Of a stretch of DNA of 64,000 nt, positions 13,178-25,124 are shown piece after piece (the first letter of the stretch is position 1; each line of letters begins with the position of its first letter). The notes beneath the pieces were generated by a model. That model was not told the DNA's origin and made no database searches. It saw nothing but the letters and a program-made list of their open reading frames with translations. The stretch comes from Chrysopilus asiliformis (taxonomy: Eukaryota > Arthropoda > Insecta > Diptera > Rhagionidae), in contig OZ035962.1 of the NCBI GenBank assembly GCA_964034945.1, positions 28,331,530 to 28,395,529 of the forward strand. The letters run 5' to 3'. The position numbers and the translations under genes are program-made.

Positions 13178-13323
13178 GGGGCCCTATTACGAGTGGTTCG
13201 AATCGTAAATTCAATGTTATTGTTAGTATTTTCTATCGGAATTAAATTGGCAATTCGGAATAAAATAAATAACAACATTAAATTTACTATTCGAACCACT
13301 CGTATCATATTCGGCAATAGAGC
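13178..13323. mobile_element. MITE-like element, about 146 bp
   Basis: Terminal inverted repeats share ACGAGTGGTTCGAAT followed by GTAAATT(C/T)AATGTT; the outer ends are GGGGCCCTATT on the left and AATAGAGCCCA on the right. The right arm carries an extra stretch near 13308-13316. No coding content and no clear target duplication. Confidence 0.5.
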
Positions 13324-14790
13324 CCATATCGCTTGTCTTAAAAACTAGAGCTGACCCAACCAAACCACTTTCTTCTGAATCAACGACTCCAATTTAAACA
13401 AAAAAAAAACTCAAACATCACAAAAAAAAGTCTAGGTCGCGGCCTGTATAATTCAATAGAAAGATTTTCCATTACATACTTAAAAAAATCAGAAGTCATA
13501 ACAAAAATGATTTGATTATTAAAGCTAAACAAAATTATTTTTCATGTTTTGCAACAAATCAATAGAAAACAAGCTCATAGTCGAAAGTACAAACTAAAAT
13601 ACGTCAAGTTAGCAAAAATCGCAAAAAAAAAAAAGAATATGAAAATCATTTGTATCAAAACATTGATTTTCACTCAAATTTCAATTCTGTTCTTATCGCA
13701 AAATGATGAGAAATCAATTTTCATTGAATTTTTTTCACTAAAATGTCTTAAGACGGATCTAATTTTGTCATGTGACTAATTTTTAGTGTGTTAAACACAA
13801 TAAAAGATCAATTTACAGCATCTGAATAATAAATATGGGAATAAAAGCGTAAATTATTGAAATTGATATGGAAATGTTAATAAATGCAAATTTTGAATAA
13901 CAGTTGGGGAAAAACGCGAAGTAAACAAATTCCAAAGAGGTGTGAAATTACAAAATTGTCGCAATCAATCAACCGAAAAACATTAAATATTCTACAATTA
14001 CAAAATTTCATCAAATTATTAAATTACAAATTGATAGGAAAAACAATTTGTTAGAATCATTTTCCGGCAATATTTGTGCTCTTATCAAAATCTCTCTTAA
14101 TCGCAACAAATTCTTATCTGTGTGAATTGTAGACCATAAAGTTTAAACAACTTTGATTAGCATTCAGCATAATCCACAACAATTCAGAAAAACAATCAAA
14201 TTTATGTAAATAATATTGATTAGAACAACCACCAAATGATTGAAGAAATTATCAATATTTTCAGGCTACTTTTTCTAGAAAATGTCTCTCGCCACCAGAG
14301 CGATCTTGAATTTTTCCTGTTCAAACTGATGTGTAAAATGTGCAAATTTTACGAACGCTGTAATAATTAAAATTAACACCTTCAAGTATCAAATGACTGG
14401 TACGAATTGTGTGAATATCAATCGAAAATCAAAAACACTCGTTGAGCGAATGATTTTTCTTCAATTTTATTTCCCATAATTTCGGATACATTTGAATCAT
14501 CAAGAAAAATTAGCACAAATGGGGTGAAAAATTTATGAGTAGTGAAAATTGTATTTCAAGGTCTCTTGTCAATTGTTTACTAACAAAGTAGATGAGAAAA
14601 AAAAATCACCATTATGATATTGAACTCTGTTTTTGTCAAGGTCAGCTTATTTGATTTAAATTTGATTGAAATTGTGGTCTAGACTTTGGTGTAATAAAAG
14701 CAAGACCCCAAGATATATTATTACCAACACTCAATTAAATATATTTTGTTTTAGAGGATAAAAAAAACTTTTGATAAAAAACGATTCGAA

Positions 14791-14853
14791 GAATTTTTGA
14801 TCCATAGTTTACAATTTTTGACCCATACTTTAGAATTTTTGACCCATACTTTG
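14791..14853. repeat. Three tandem 21-bp units
   Basis: Three consecutive copies of GAATTTTTGACCCATACTTTA with few differences (14791-14811, 14812-14832, 14833-14853). The array length is a multiple of three, so it reads open by chance in one frame. Confidence 0.65.
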
Positions 14854-15188
14854 CTGAGAAACTCTTCTCCTGTAAACTGCGATCGAACTATGAATACTTC
14901 TCATCCAGCACAAATTTGGTTAAAACCACTTTATAATGAGCAAGTCTACAAGACAGAGGGAGGAGGGCTGATTTTGGTACATGAAACCAAGTTCTAAGTT
15001 TGAATGGTACCAGAAATTGAAAGAAATGACGTCACGATCAATAATCAACGTTATTCGCCAAAAATTTCGTTAAATGACGACATATTCGGGTGAAAACTGA
15101 TAAGAATTCCTTGAAAAGGCAAAATTCCTGTTAGAAAATAGCAGGAAATAATTTAAGGTTAAGTGAAAGTGTACGAAAATATTCCTTA

Positions 15189-15245
15189 GTGGCTGTTCAT
15201 AAAACACGTCACACTTTTAGGGGGAGGAGGGTACGTAGTGTAACG
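15189..15245. mobile_element. Solo end of the GTCCATAAAATACGT repeat family
   Basis: GGCTGTTCATAAAACACGTCACACTTTTAG resembles the left terminus of elements at 33648, 43272 and 55041. I could not find the matching right end. Confidence 0.35.
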
Positions 15246-15507
15246 GCCGTATTAAATCGCAGTATTAAATGCCATAAAAAAACAAAACGAGAAGGAAGTG
15301 TAATTCAAAAGAGGGAGATTAGCGAGACGAATTATCCCTTTAGGGCACGACTTCCCCAATACTGAAAGCCGAACCAATATTGCATAAGTTAACCAGGACA
15401 TAGCAGGAAAGGGGTAAAAAGGGAGGGAGTTCTAGGAAAAAATTGTGTTTTGCCGTACGCATAACCCAAACTAGCACTCAGCTGGCAATATAACAATTTT
15501 CACTCTT

Positions 15508-15722
15508 CCACACAGAAACAAATAATTGGTTTAACAAAAAAAAAAATTCGTAAATATTACTGAAGTTTGTATATACTTCGTAATATTAACAAATTTTAGT
15601 AACTATACGAAAAAATATTTGTTAATATTACGAAGTATATACAAAACTTCAGTAATATTTGCGATTTTTTTTTTGTTAAACCCATTTTGTAAATAATACA
15701 AAATTATTTTTTTCTGTGCACA
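15508..15722. mobile_element. Foldback/MITE with about 75-bp arms
   Basis: The arms run outward from about 15600/15620 and share ATTTGTTAATATTACGAAG, ACTTCAGTAATATT and GTTTAAC. Outside these, CACAGAAACAAATAATT on the left mirrors AATTATTTTTTTCTGTG on the right, after an 18-bp extra stretch in the right arm. The element abuts the truncated transposase coding relic at 15720-15976, so the hairpin may be its own terminal repeat or a separate insertion. Confidence 0.55.
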
Positions 15723-15976
15723 CATATCGGCCGGAACGTTGACAATTTCGCGTTCGATATTGTTCCTGAGCTCCTTTAACGTTGTTGGCTTGTTGGCATA
15801 AACCAACGAGTTAGCATAACCCCATAAAAAGAAATCCAACTGCGTTAAATCGCATGAGCGAGGTGGCCATTCGACCGGACCATTTCTCCAGATTACACGA
15901 TTGCGATCACCAACTCAGAATTTCGGTAGTAAGTTTTAATAATTTCCAACCGTTGCTCGTTCGTGAACTTCACCAT
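15720..15976 (-). pseudogene. Deletion derivative of a mariner-like transposase gene
   Basis: On the minus strand an ATG at 15976 opens MVKFTNEQRLEIIKTYYR, the N-terminal helix-turn-helix start of a large insect family of mariner-like (DDE) transposases. About 22 codons later the sequence jumps to the C-terminal part, EWPPRSCDLTQLDFFLWGY then VYANKPTTLKELRNNIERE and VPADMC. In this family the third catalytic Asp sits in the CDLTxLDFF motif. The central roughly 200 residues, with the other catalytic acids, are missing and the frame shifts at the junction. It cannot encode an active transposase and looks like an internally deleted non-autonomous copy. Confidence 0.75.
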
Positions 15977-18412
15977 GATAAAAATGTAAACCTTGACTGA
16001 CGTTTTAGCATTGCCAGATCATAAAAAGTTTTAGGGTGCGTTTTTATTAAAATACAATATTGTTATATCCTTGTTGAAAGACCCTTTTATAAAGTATTGC
16101 TACCCCCTGCAAATTATTTATATCTGTTAATGTATGTGTGTTATTTACAAATCACATCAATCGAAACTAAAGGTTTGCTAAATCAGTCCCCAAATGGCGT
16201 GAAAAAAGACTACCGTGGCAAGGTCAAAAAAAATTGTTTAAAACAGTGAAAAAGAAATTGAACAGACCTCAACTTTTTTACAGCTGAAAAAAAAATTGAA
16301 TCGATTTGAATTTTTTTTTTATTTTCGAAATAAATAAAAGCTTAATGAATGTTCTGAAATGTTTTAACGGGTTTTAAATACCAAACGTTCCTTCGTTTTT
16401 TTTTAAATATTAAACGGTTTTCAACACAAAATATATCTCTAGATAGAAAAGAGAAAGGATTTTTACATAAAAAATGACTAAGAAAAGTTCTAAACTCGCT
16501 TCATTTCTAAAAATGTCGCTATAATCCATAACAACTGCAAATCTATTTTTAACTAAATTAATTTTAGCCCATTAAAACCCCAGACATTTTAATATAAACA
16601 AAAGGTCAACCATATAAACTGGTTTATCAAAACAAAAATTATCAAACCACCAAGCAAATGTAATCTACAAAATGAATTCACAAAGTAAAGAAATAAATCT
16701 AAAAATAAATCTGAAAAAAGGTATTAACTACCTACAAACTGCCATCACTGTTCAAATGTACATGAGATAAAAAAAAACTCTTTGGCTGCGATTCAAGCAT
16801 CCAAATCAATCGGGTAACATTTTATAATCACCCCCAAAGTTATAAGTCTCGAGCAGTAATGACTAATAAACGTTAAGATTTCTTTAAAAAAAAACCCCAC
16901 CGTCGACTGAATGAATTCAAAGCGACAGGAAACCGTAATGTCAATCTCCAACGGAAACTCAAAAAGTCTTCAAATTCGATTTAAACGATTTAATTTCCTT
17001 GTATTTATGCGATAAGATAACGCAAGAACAAAGAAAATTGTTCATTGTTGTTAAACAAGTTCGAGTATAAATTCGACTGCAAGCCGATTAAAGTTCGATT
17101 CAAAATCACAAAAGTGAGCGGATTTTCAATCAAAGGTTGAGAACAAGATTCACCGGTTGTCTTGGATGGTTCTTGTTTGATTTAAAAAAAATAAAACCTC
17201 AAGAATTTATCACTCAGTGAATCGTTTTTTAACGCCACAAGCAATGGAACATGCACGGAATTTTTCTAAAATTAAATTTTTCAAACTAGAAACACGCTAG
17301 AACTGTCACAAACCAAACCAATAGCGTGGAAAATTGTGGCGCACTTCTTTACAGAATTCTGGGACAAAGCACGGGCCCGAAATATGGGAAAATTTTTCTA
17401 GCGTGTGTAATTCTTTTCGGTAGCATCGGCACTGGGAAATTAAAGCTCCGTACTTTGACCATTTTTGTACCGTTGCGTTGTTTTGTCTGCCAAGCAAGTC
17501 CGCCTCGTTTAGTTACGCAACACTTTTGGCATAAAGTCGCATTTCGTAGAACGTCCAAAGTATTGAAATTAATTCCGTAAAACGTAGTAGAGATCAACGT
17601 CAAAACTATTAGAATACTACGAATCCGAATTCCACATCCCCCACTTCATCTGATTAAAATTTCAAAATAAATCTTCCGCAAATTTATTCTATGTTCATCA
17701 TTGACTGACTGAATGAGTTGAGTTCCTCGCCCGATTCGATTCAACGTGACCCCAAAAGTTTTTTTTTTGTTAAGTTTAAATGATGTAAAGGTCAACAGCG
17801 GTCTCATCATTTCACAAGCGAAATCTTACTCTGGTAAAAAATTATCATAGTATCAACATCTTATGTGGATTAAATAAATATTAAAACATTTGGTCTTGTA
17901 GATTTAATTCAATTTATTCAGAAAGTCTCTTATCTAGGATTTCATTTTTGGATATACAGTACTAACTAGAGCAACTGACGTAGTCATTCAGTTTCTCATA
18001 AATTCTTAAAAATTTCTTTCAATTTTTCTTAAAAATTTCTTTGGCTAAAACATACGATTTAAGAAATTTTTAATTCAAAGTCGCAAGGTTATTCATCGTT
18101 CGAATTTCAATGGTGCAATGTCCCAAATAGAATGATTGCTTTCGTAAATCGAATCAATTTTCTTGTCTGCTGTAAAACCATACAATAGTACACTTATTGC
18201 AACTGCTTGATAAATTAAAACATTTATAAGGTGTTATCATCCACTAGCAACGAAGTCAATTATCAGAACTGTGTCCCTGGCATACTTTCAATTTTACTTT
18301 TTTTTCATCAGTAACAATAAGAAAAAAAATCTGACTGATGATTTACAACGTTTTTACGCCATTTTTATACTGTTATTTCAGAACCATATAGTACGATATT
18401 AGATTTACACCC

Positions 18413-18572
18413 CGATTCTGAAAGATTTGTCACTTGAAACGACACGAATTTTCTTTGAATGGCATCTTTCTACTCCGAAGATTTCATAGTATTATAGGAT
18501 GACAAAAATCGTATGAAAATCCAGCCGAGTCGGTTCTCTTGACATTTGTCGTATCACAAGTCTATCAGAATC
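18413..18572. mobile_element. MITE-like element, about 160 bp
   Basis: The left end CGATTCTGAAAGATTTGTCAC is mirrored imperfectly at the right end (GTATCACAAGTCTATCAGAATC). No coding content. Target-site duplication unclear. Confidence 0.4.
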
Positions 18573-18589
18573 AAATGTCAAAATCGGAT

Positions 18590-18800
18590 CATTGCTTCCC
18601 CTTTTCCTTCCGCACTCCTTCATGCAAATAAAAGTTTTTTTTTGCAATTTTCTTGAAAACGGCATGTCGGATCGCTTTTTTAATCAAAATGCGCTTAAAA
18701 TATGATTTTACATAACTGTTCCATACATCAAAATCCAATCGGAAAATACTTACCACTCCTTCATTCACATAGAAATTTTTCTTTCAAAATTCTACAAAAT
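18590..18800 (-). mobile_element. INE-1/DINE-associated repeat relic (copy F)
   Basis: It contains TTTGCAATTTTCTTGAAAAC, then AATATGATTTTACATAAC, then TGTTCCATACATCAAAATCC. This is the same ordered block as at 48600-48890 and, inverted, at 38740-38960. Only the repeated unit is present; the microsatellite core of the family is absent. Confidence 0.45.
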
Positions 18801-21505
18801 ATGAACTCTCCCCACCTGTTTATGGGTGGTGCCAACGCTCTTCAAATGTCAAATCCAATGGTTCAACAAAACAGAAGAAAATCATAAAAAAAATCATAGA
18901 CAGTTAAAATCTTTACTAATTGTTTGCCAGTTACAGAAATTCAAGTTTTTTTACTTGTGTCGATATGTGAAAACCCCAAATTTGCACCTATAAAATTTTG
19001 TTTTTATTAAAATAGGCGATTTTTTTCTAATGCCAGCAAAAATCTATTTGCCCAAAAAACTTTTCAAAAAATATTTAATCTTCCTTCAGTTTCAACATTT
19101 TTTGCTGTGGAAACCCTGAAAAACGTCACAGAAATAAATCCCACAATCATTATAAAAAATTCGTTTGCGAACGGAGAATCAACGATCAAATTTTTTTTTT
19201 ATTGTATGTTAATTTCTTCCAACAAACATGTTTGTCTCATTCTGTTGAAAAACAAGCTTGGGGGCAAAGTTTCTACCATGGACCAATCGCCGTTGAGATT
19301 CGAAACGAGCCCCCATGGATAATCAACACAAGCAACACACGATCGGTTAACGCGTACGCGGTCCAATTTATCAGACGGATGTATGCGCAATGATTCTAGC
19401 GATCGTGTTGATCATCTTTAATAAATATCAGTTTTCTAAATGACTTTCGCAATATATGCGGTAGCAGAAAAAACTCGCAGAAATTGCGTCAAAGTTGAAC
19501 GTCAGCTGAGTTCAACGTAGAAAAGGTTAAAAACTTTGAATACTTATGACGATCTTTAGTATCTGGTAAATAAAAATAATTCAGCATGATGTGAAAAAAT
19601 TGACAACTTTTGGTAATCTCGGCGCAGGTCAGTGTCAAGGAGGCTCGATAGCACACTTTCTGAAAGCATATATTCGGTCATGCGTTGATTCCAAAAGGTT
19701 TATTATGGAAATATAAAATATTGGCATAATATTTATGGTTTTGAATTATCACATTATCTTAAGCATGCCTTTATTGCCATGTTTTCTAAACATCCACACT
19801 TGTTTTGCGTAAAAATTAATTCAAAAACTGCGTTTTGAAAACTTTTTCACAATAAATGATTTGCTACGTGCATTTTAAAGGTTAAGCAAGATTTCGATAC
19901 GGAAATGCTAAAATTTTGAAAATTATATCACGTCAGAAGAACTCATCCAGAAAACAAGATTTCGACCTCCTCTTTTTTTAATTTTTGGATTTTTGAAAAA
20001 AAAAATTTCACGCCTGGGGATGTGGGGGATAAATCATTGGGGGTTTCTGGGAGCGAATTCCGCAAGCATGTGTTGTGAAATTCTGTGTCCTTTAACACGT
20101 TGACTGCCGAACCAATTTTGCAAATATTTAAAGGAAATGCCAATACATGTAAACCTATGTCTGTGTGTATGAACGCATGTACATATATAATGTAAACCTT
20201 GCTATCGAAAATGATAGCCTTGGCCCTTCATGAAACTCAATGCCATTTTTCACTGGCTATCAAAAATGATGGCCATGACAGTCAATGTGTTAAAGAATTT
20301 TTGATGCGGCTTTTTCTTCTTTTTCATTGAAACCATTAAACCGATTGGCATGAAATTGATTATGAATTACGTCAAATACGAAGACAAAGTATCCACAAAT
20401 GCTCTTTAAAATCCATTGATTATTTAATACGAATTTAAGCAAGCCACTATGAGACCAAACGAGTTTTGGGGTAGCAGGTTTTCCTTTTGGGTTTCTCTTT
20501 TATTCGCTCTTATTTCTAAAATAGTTCACCGAAAATCATTTTGACTTTTACTTTACTATCGTCTGCTCTCACAATTTCATGAAATTACATCAAAACAATT
20601 TATCAATGGCCGAATAAATTAAACAACATGTCATTAAGTTACAAACAAATTTGTTTATGTCATATTCGACTTAAATCCTTTCACATTTATAATCCGACAG
20701 CAACAACAAGCACCACTTGAAGCGCTTCGATGCACAAAACTGAGCATCGTAATCATAAAACTGCGAATATTTTGCAATTTGCTCAGTGGAAACGACACTC
20801 GCTTATTCTAACGCCTAAAATTCAAATGTTTCATTCAATGAACAACACACAACCATTATATGGCAATTTATTTCATCATTTGATGGCAGCAAATTGCCCC
20901 CCATTAAAAAGAATGAACCCAACGAAATTAAACAAAAAGTGTTTTACATTTAAGATTTAACACATTAAACTTTTAAACATATTCTAGAAAATTCTATGGT
21001 GTTAAAAATGCAGTAAATTTAATTTTTTTATGAAATTACAAATTTTGTTTTACTTTGTAATTTATGAATGTTTTGAAAGTAAAACTTTCTAATTTAAGAT
21101 TTGAAATTAAAAATGCTTGCAATTAAAAATTTTATCTTGAAGGTGAGATAGAACTGAAACACTCTTACATCAACTTTTGTAATTAAGTTACGCTATTATT
21201 AAATTAAACTGTGCCAGTTGATTCGTTGACTATATCGTGACAAATCGAAATGATTAGGCATCTCACTTTAAATTGAACTTAGTAGACAATGAAAAAATTT
21301 AATTATAGAAAAGTGGTGTATAAACATTTTTAATGGTAGTTAAACGTAATTGAATCTTCAATGATATTAGCAAATCATTTAGTAACAGATAATTTATTAA
21401 TGACTATTTTTTGTTCGTATATCCAAAAATTAATGATAACAATTACAAATTGTGTGATTTTTTTGTGGCAAAAAAGATATTTCAATAAAGTAGCAAAAAG
21501 GGGGC

Positions 21506-21541
21506 ATAAGAGCAAAAGAATGTTGAATCTTTTGCTCTTAT
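21506..21541. repeat. 13-bp inverted repeat
   Basis: ATAAGAGCAAAAG and CTTTTGCTCTTAT are exact reverse complements around a 10-nt loop. A hairpin of unknown role. Confidence 0.5.
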
Positions 21542-24500
21542 TTTTCTCAATTGTTTTTTTTTGTTCTTTTAATGACACGACATCCCAGTAGAGGTTTAGG
21601 TATTCTGAAATTGGAGTTTTGTAACAATTTCTCTGTGTTACTCCTATAGTTTTACATTGATTGCGACCCAGAAATGAAGTTGCAACATTCGTAAGGTATT
21701 GCTACACATTGGGTGATGTGAATAAAAATGGTAACTAGCAAGACGATAGCACTTTTGTCAAAATTATCTGGAACAAACCAAAACTTTTCACCAAAGGCGG
21801 CCTATTTTTTTTAAATTCTCTATGTTAGGCTACTACTAATCAGCACATTATGAACCCATTAAGTCCCGTTTGCCCAACGAAACTTTGCAGCTTATGTCCA
21901 GCTTAAATTATTTAAGTCTTAGAATTCTCACGTTTTCAGTAGACTTAATTCTGTATGAATAGTTGGCGCAAACGACCCTTTTCGCAGTTGATAAAGTCGT
22001 GGCAGTTAAGATTGATTTCAGAAAGATCAACTTTTCTTGTTATAATTTATATTATTACAAATGGTATAATTGGTATAAAAACCCATCAAAATATCCGCAT
22101 CCTAAAATTATGTACTTGGAATATTTGCTCTAAATTCACGAAACAAATTAGTCATCATTTTTGTTACCATGCAAATTTCTCGTTTTGTTTACTTTTGTAT
22201 CCGACAGAAAATAAAACACAAATAGAACTTGTTAATTTACAAACTTATTAGTTTCCTAAAAAATTAAAATTATTAACACAGTTGTTGTTAACTTTAAATT
22301 AAGAGACTAATTTAACAGTATCTATTTAATCACTTGGTTACGCGAAAGAACAGCTGCGGACATCTAAGAATCAACGTCAATGTCTTACGACATTGCTTTT
22401 TGTTTTTAGTCCAACAACGTTGAAAAGATACTTAAGATAAATATCTTACGTGGAAAACTTAGTATACAAGAACAAAAATTTTCAATTATAAATGAAAAGA
22501 TTTCGAGACCTTTTCCTAAATTTTCGAGAAATCTTTAAACGTTTTACAACAAAAAAATCAACAAACCACACTAATTAAATCACAAGTAAATTAAAACAAC
22601 ACGGAAATTAATTGCAATTAATTTATGTTTGCAGAAAAGAAAAATCTGTATACGTAAGAAATTCTTATCTTTACTTGCAATGATTTATCAAAATGTTATC
22701 AAAGTGATGGAAATGTTTACCCAGATTTATCTTTGCATTTTCTTAAAACAATAATATCGGAAGATAATGGAAAATTTGATATTATCAGTTGTGATTTGTT
22801 TCAATTTACAAGTATTTAATTTTCAATCTGAGGAAACTTTCAAGTGAATCAAATATTGATTTGGAAAAAAAATGTGACGGAGAAAAGACATGTAAGTTTC
22901 TAAAAAAATCGAATAAACAACCATTTTAAAAGTCGCGGGATTCTTCCAATATTTTCCGCGAAAACATGAATCTTAGAAGGATTTTATATGGACGTCCTAA
23001 ACATTTTTTCTGACATGAGTTTTTCACTACGTGCCAAATATGACCACGCTTACAATTTTGACATTGCGATCGGTGATTAAAACGGCAAGAATTTTCTAAT
23101 TATAGCCTCATATTTTCATAAACGTGATGCACATGAATGATTTAATAACGAAAACTATCTAATAACGAACAAGATGTGCCAACAATTCAAATGCTGTGCT
23201 AATTAAAATTGAAACGAGTGCTAGATTTAAACACTGCATCCAAATCAACTATCTTCAGCTGACTACACGCTATTATAAAAAATTAAATGTCTAGTCTAAC
23301 CACAAACTATCAAAACGAACGTGAAATGATGAACATCGATCCTCTTGTAGATTCTTTTTTGGAAAAATGTTGTAAAAATTTGAAATCTTTCGAGGTTCTG
23401 TAAAACCAAGCAAGATCAATGAATGTTTTGCGATATTTTTGTGGACCAACGACTTAAAAACAACAAGCAAAAAGCTTTTAACGGAACGAAACCCAACAAT
23501 AAAAAAATACCTTAATAAATCCCTTTGGAAAATCATCAATTAAACACTTTGAAATTGATTATCTCCAAAAATCAACGGATGAACTTATTTTGAAAATTGT
23601 TTACGTTTGAAAAATAAATTTAAAAAATACATCAGTGACGAAAATATTTTACAAAAATTGATTGATTGATGCCAGTTTACACTTGAAATAAAAGTTGCAA
23701 ATTTTGCAATGGTTTTCCATATCTAAACGGCCACAGTATCTGGAGTGGAATTCTGTAACTTTTTGGATCACGTAAGGTGATAATCGCCACGTAAAGTGAT
23801 AATAGGTGATGAGTTTCAGGTCATAGCTATTTAGGTGTCACTTTAGTTTTCATGATGAAAGTGGGGTTTTCGGTATGATAAAAGCTTAAATAAATAGCTT
23901 TTATCATTCATTACAGCTAAATCTCAAGTTTATAGTTATTTTTTTCCAAAGCACCGCTAAAAGGCGATCAATTTGAAAAGTCTTCAAAATGACAGTCGGC
24001 GGTGACCTTACGGAATCCCTACCCTGGTTTTGCCAGGTTTATCTCAAAATAATAATAGATTTCCCTCAAATTTGTGGTGTTCAGCCTTTTTTAAATTGAG
24101 TTTATTCGGAATTTTGAATTTGGTTTTACATAAGCCATAAATAAAATTGCAACATTTGTAAGGTATTATGGGTATTCACTCTTTTGAGTATCGGTGTAAA
24201 TGTAGCATGGATACAAGTGCATTTTACAAGAAAGCGTGAACACCATGTAAAGCATTTAAAAAAACTCCAGTGAAAATACTCGCGATTTCATCTTCACTCC
24301 ACTTCTTGTTGGGTTTCTCTCTTTTCCGCTTTCGCTGCTGAATAACATTTTGCGCCATATTATATATATTTATATATATTTATTGATTTATCGCCACTAA
24401 ACACTTTTTGCCGGAGAAAAATATAACCTGAAAGTTTCAGCTGTCATAATTTACACTTCTCACTATACAAGACCCAAAAACAAGGTTTCGAGTGAAGCAA

Positions 24501-25124
24501 ATAAAAAGCTAAAGTGTAACTGATTTTGTATGAAAAATTTTGCTAGGTCGAGTAAATATACATCCAATACACTGATACACAACCAAATGCTTCAATGAGT
24601 GAATACCCTTAATATGTTTTTCGCAGGCTTCTCGATTTGTAAGGTATATGAACAACAGCAGAGGCTGTGATAACAATTTATAGCACGCTGATAAAGCAAG
24701 CTGTGTGAACATGAGCTGACAGGGTACCACAGGATAGGACAAGAAATAAGTAATTTCATTTCGAACAAAATTATTTATGAAAGTGACGTTACGCTATTGT
24801 GGATGAAATTGATGTTGGCAGGTGCGGTGAAAAGAAATCTTACTAGAATGAGAAGCGACAAAAGACAGGAGTTTCGACTGGCTTTTTTATTTCTCGCTCA
24901 CACTCCCGAAGAAAATATCGCTTTTTGTTCACCCTCGTGGTGTCAATCGGAAGTGAAATTAATTTATACTCTACGCAGGACCTTCGACTCATCAGCTCAA
25001 GTTTCAGAAATTGAATTGCGTATCTTTATTCCAAGTATATACTGGCCTTAACAAAAAGATTTTTAATTTTTTTACATTATATTATAAAAGAGAAGAAAAC
25101 GGTTTTAGATAAAAATACACTTAC

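Larger units (their letters stand above)
8228..15507. other. Gene-free stretch with MITE and Helentron relics
   Basis: AT-rich, no supported exon. Separate entries cover the short elements at 9181-9293, 11410-11730, 13178-13323, the repeat-family end at 15189-15245 and the 21-bp tandem repeat at 14791-14853. Around 12360-12440 an imperfect inverted motif (GATGAAGAG then CTCTTTTTCGTC, followed by AAAACGCTT) resembles the 3' tails of some retroelements, but it is too short to classify. Confidence 0.4.
15977..25124. other. Gene-free stretch upstream of SCaMC exon 4 acceptor side
   Basis: No supported exon on either strand. The GC-richer block 17290-17600 is open on both strands but lacks a recognisable domain. 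An inverted-repeat element lies at 18413-18572 and a Helentron-type relic at 18590-18800. Hairpins with 11-13-bp arms occur at 21506-21541 and about 23877-23907. This is most simply intron sequence of the minus-strand SCaMC gene. Confidence 0.4.

Noticed and set aside
17306..17603. Overlapping long open frames on both strands, about 84 codons each, in a GC-richer block
   Set aside because: No recognisable domain, no splice context, and both strands open equally, which fits a stop-poor base composition more than coding.
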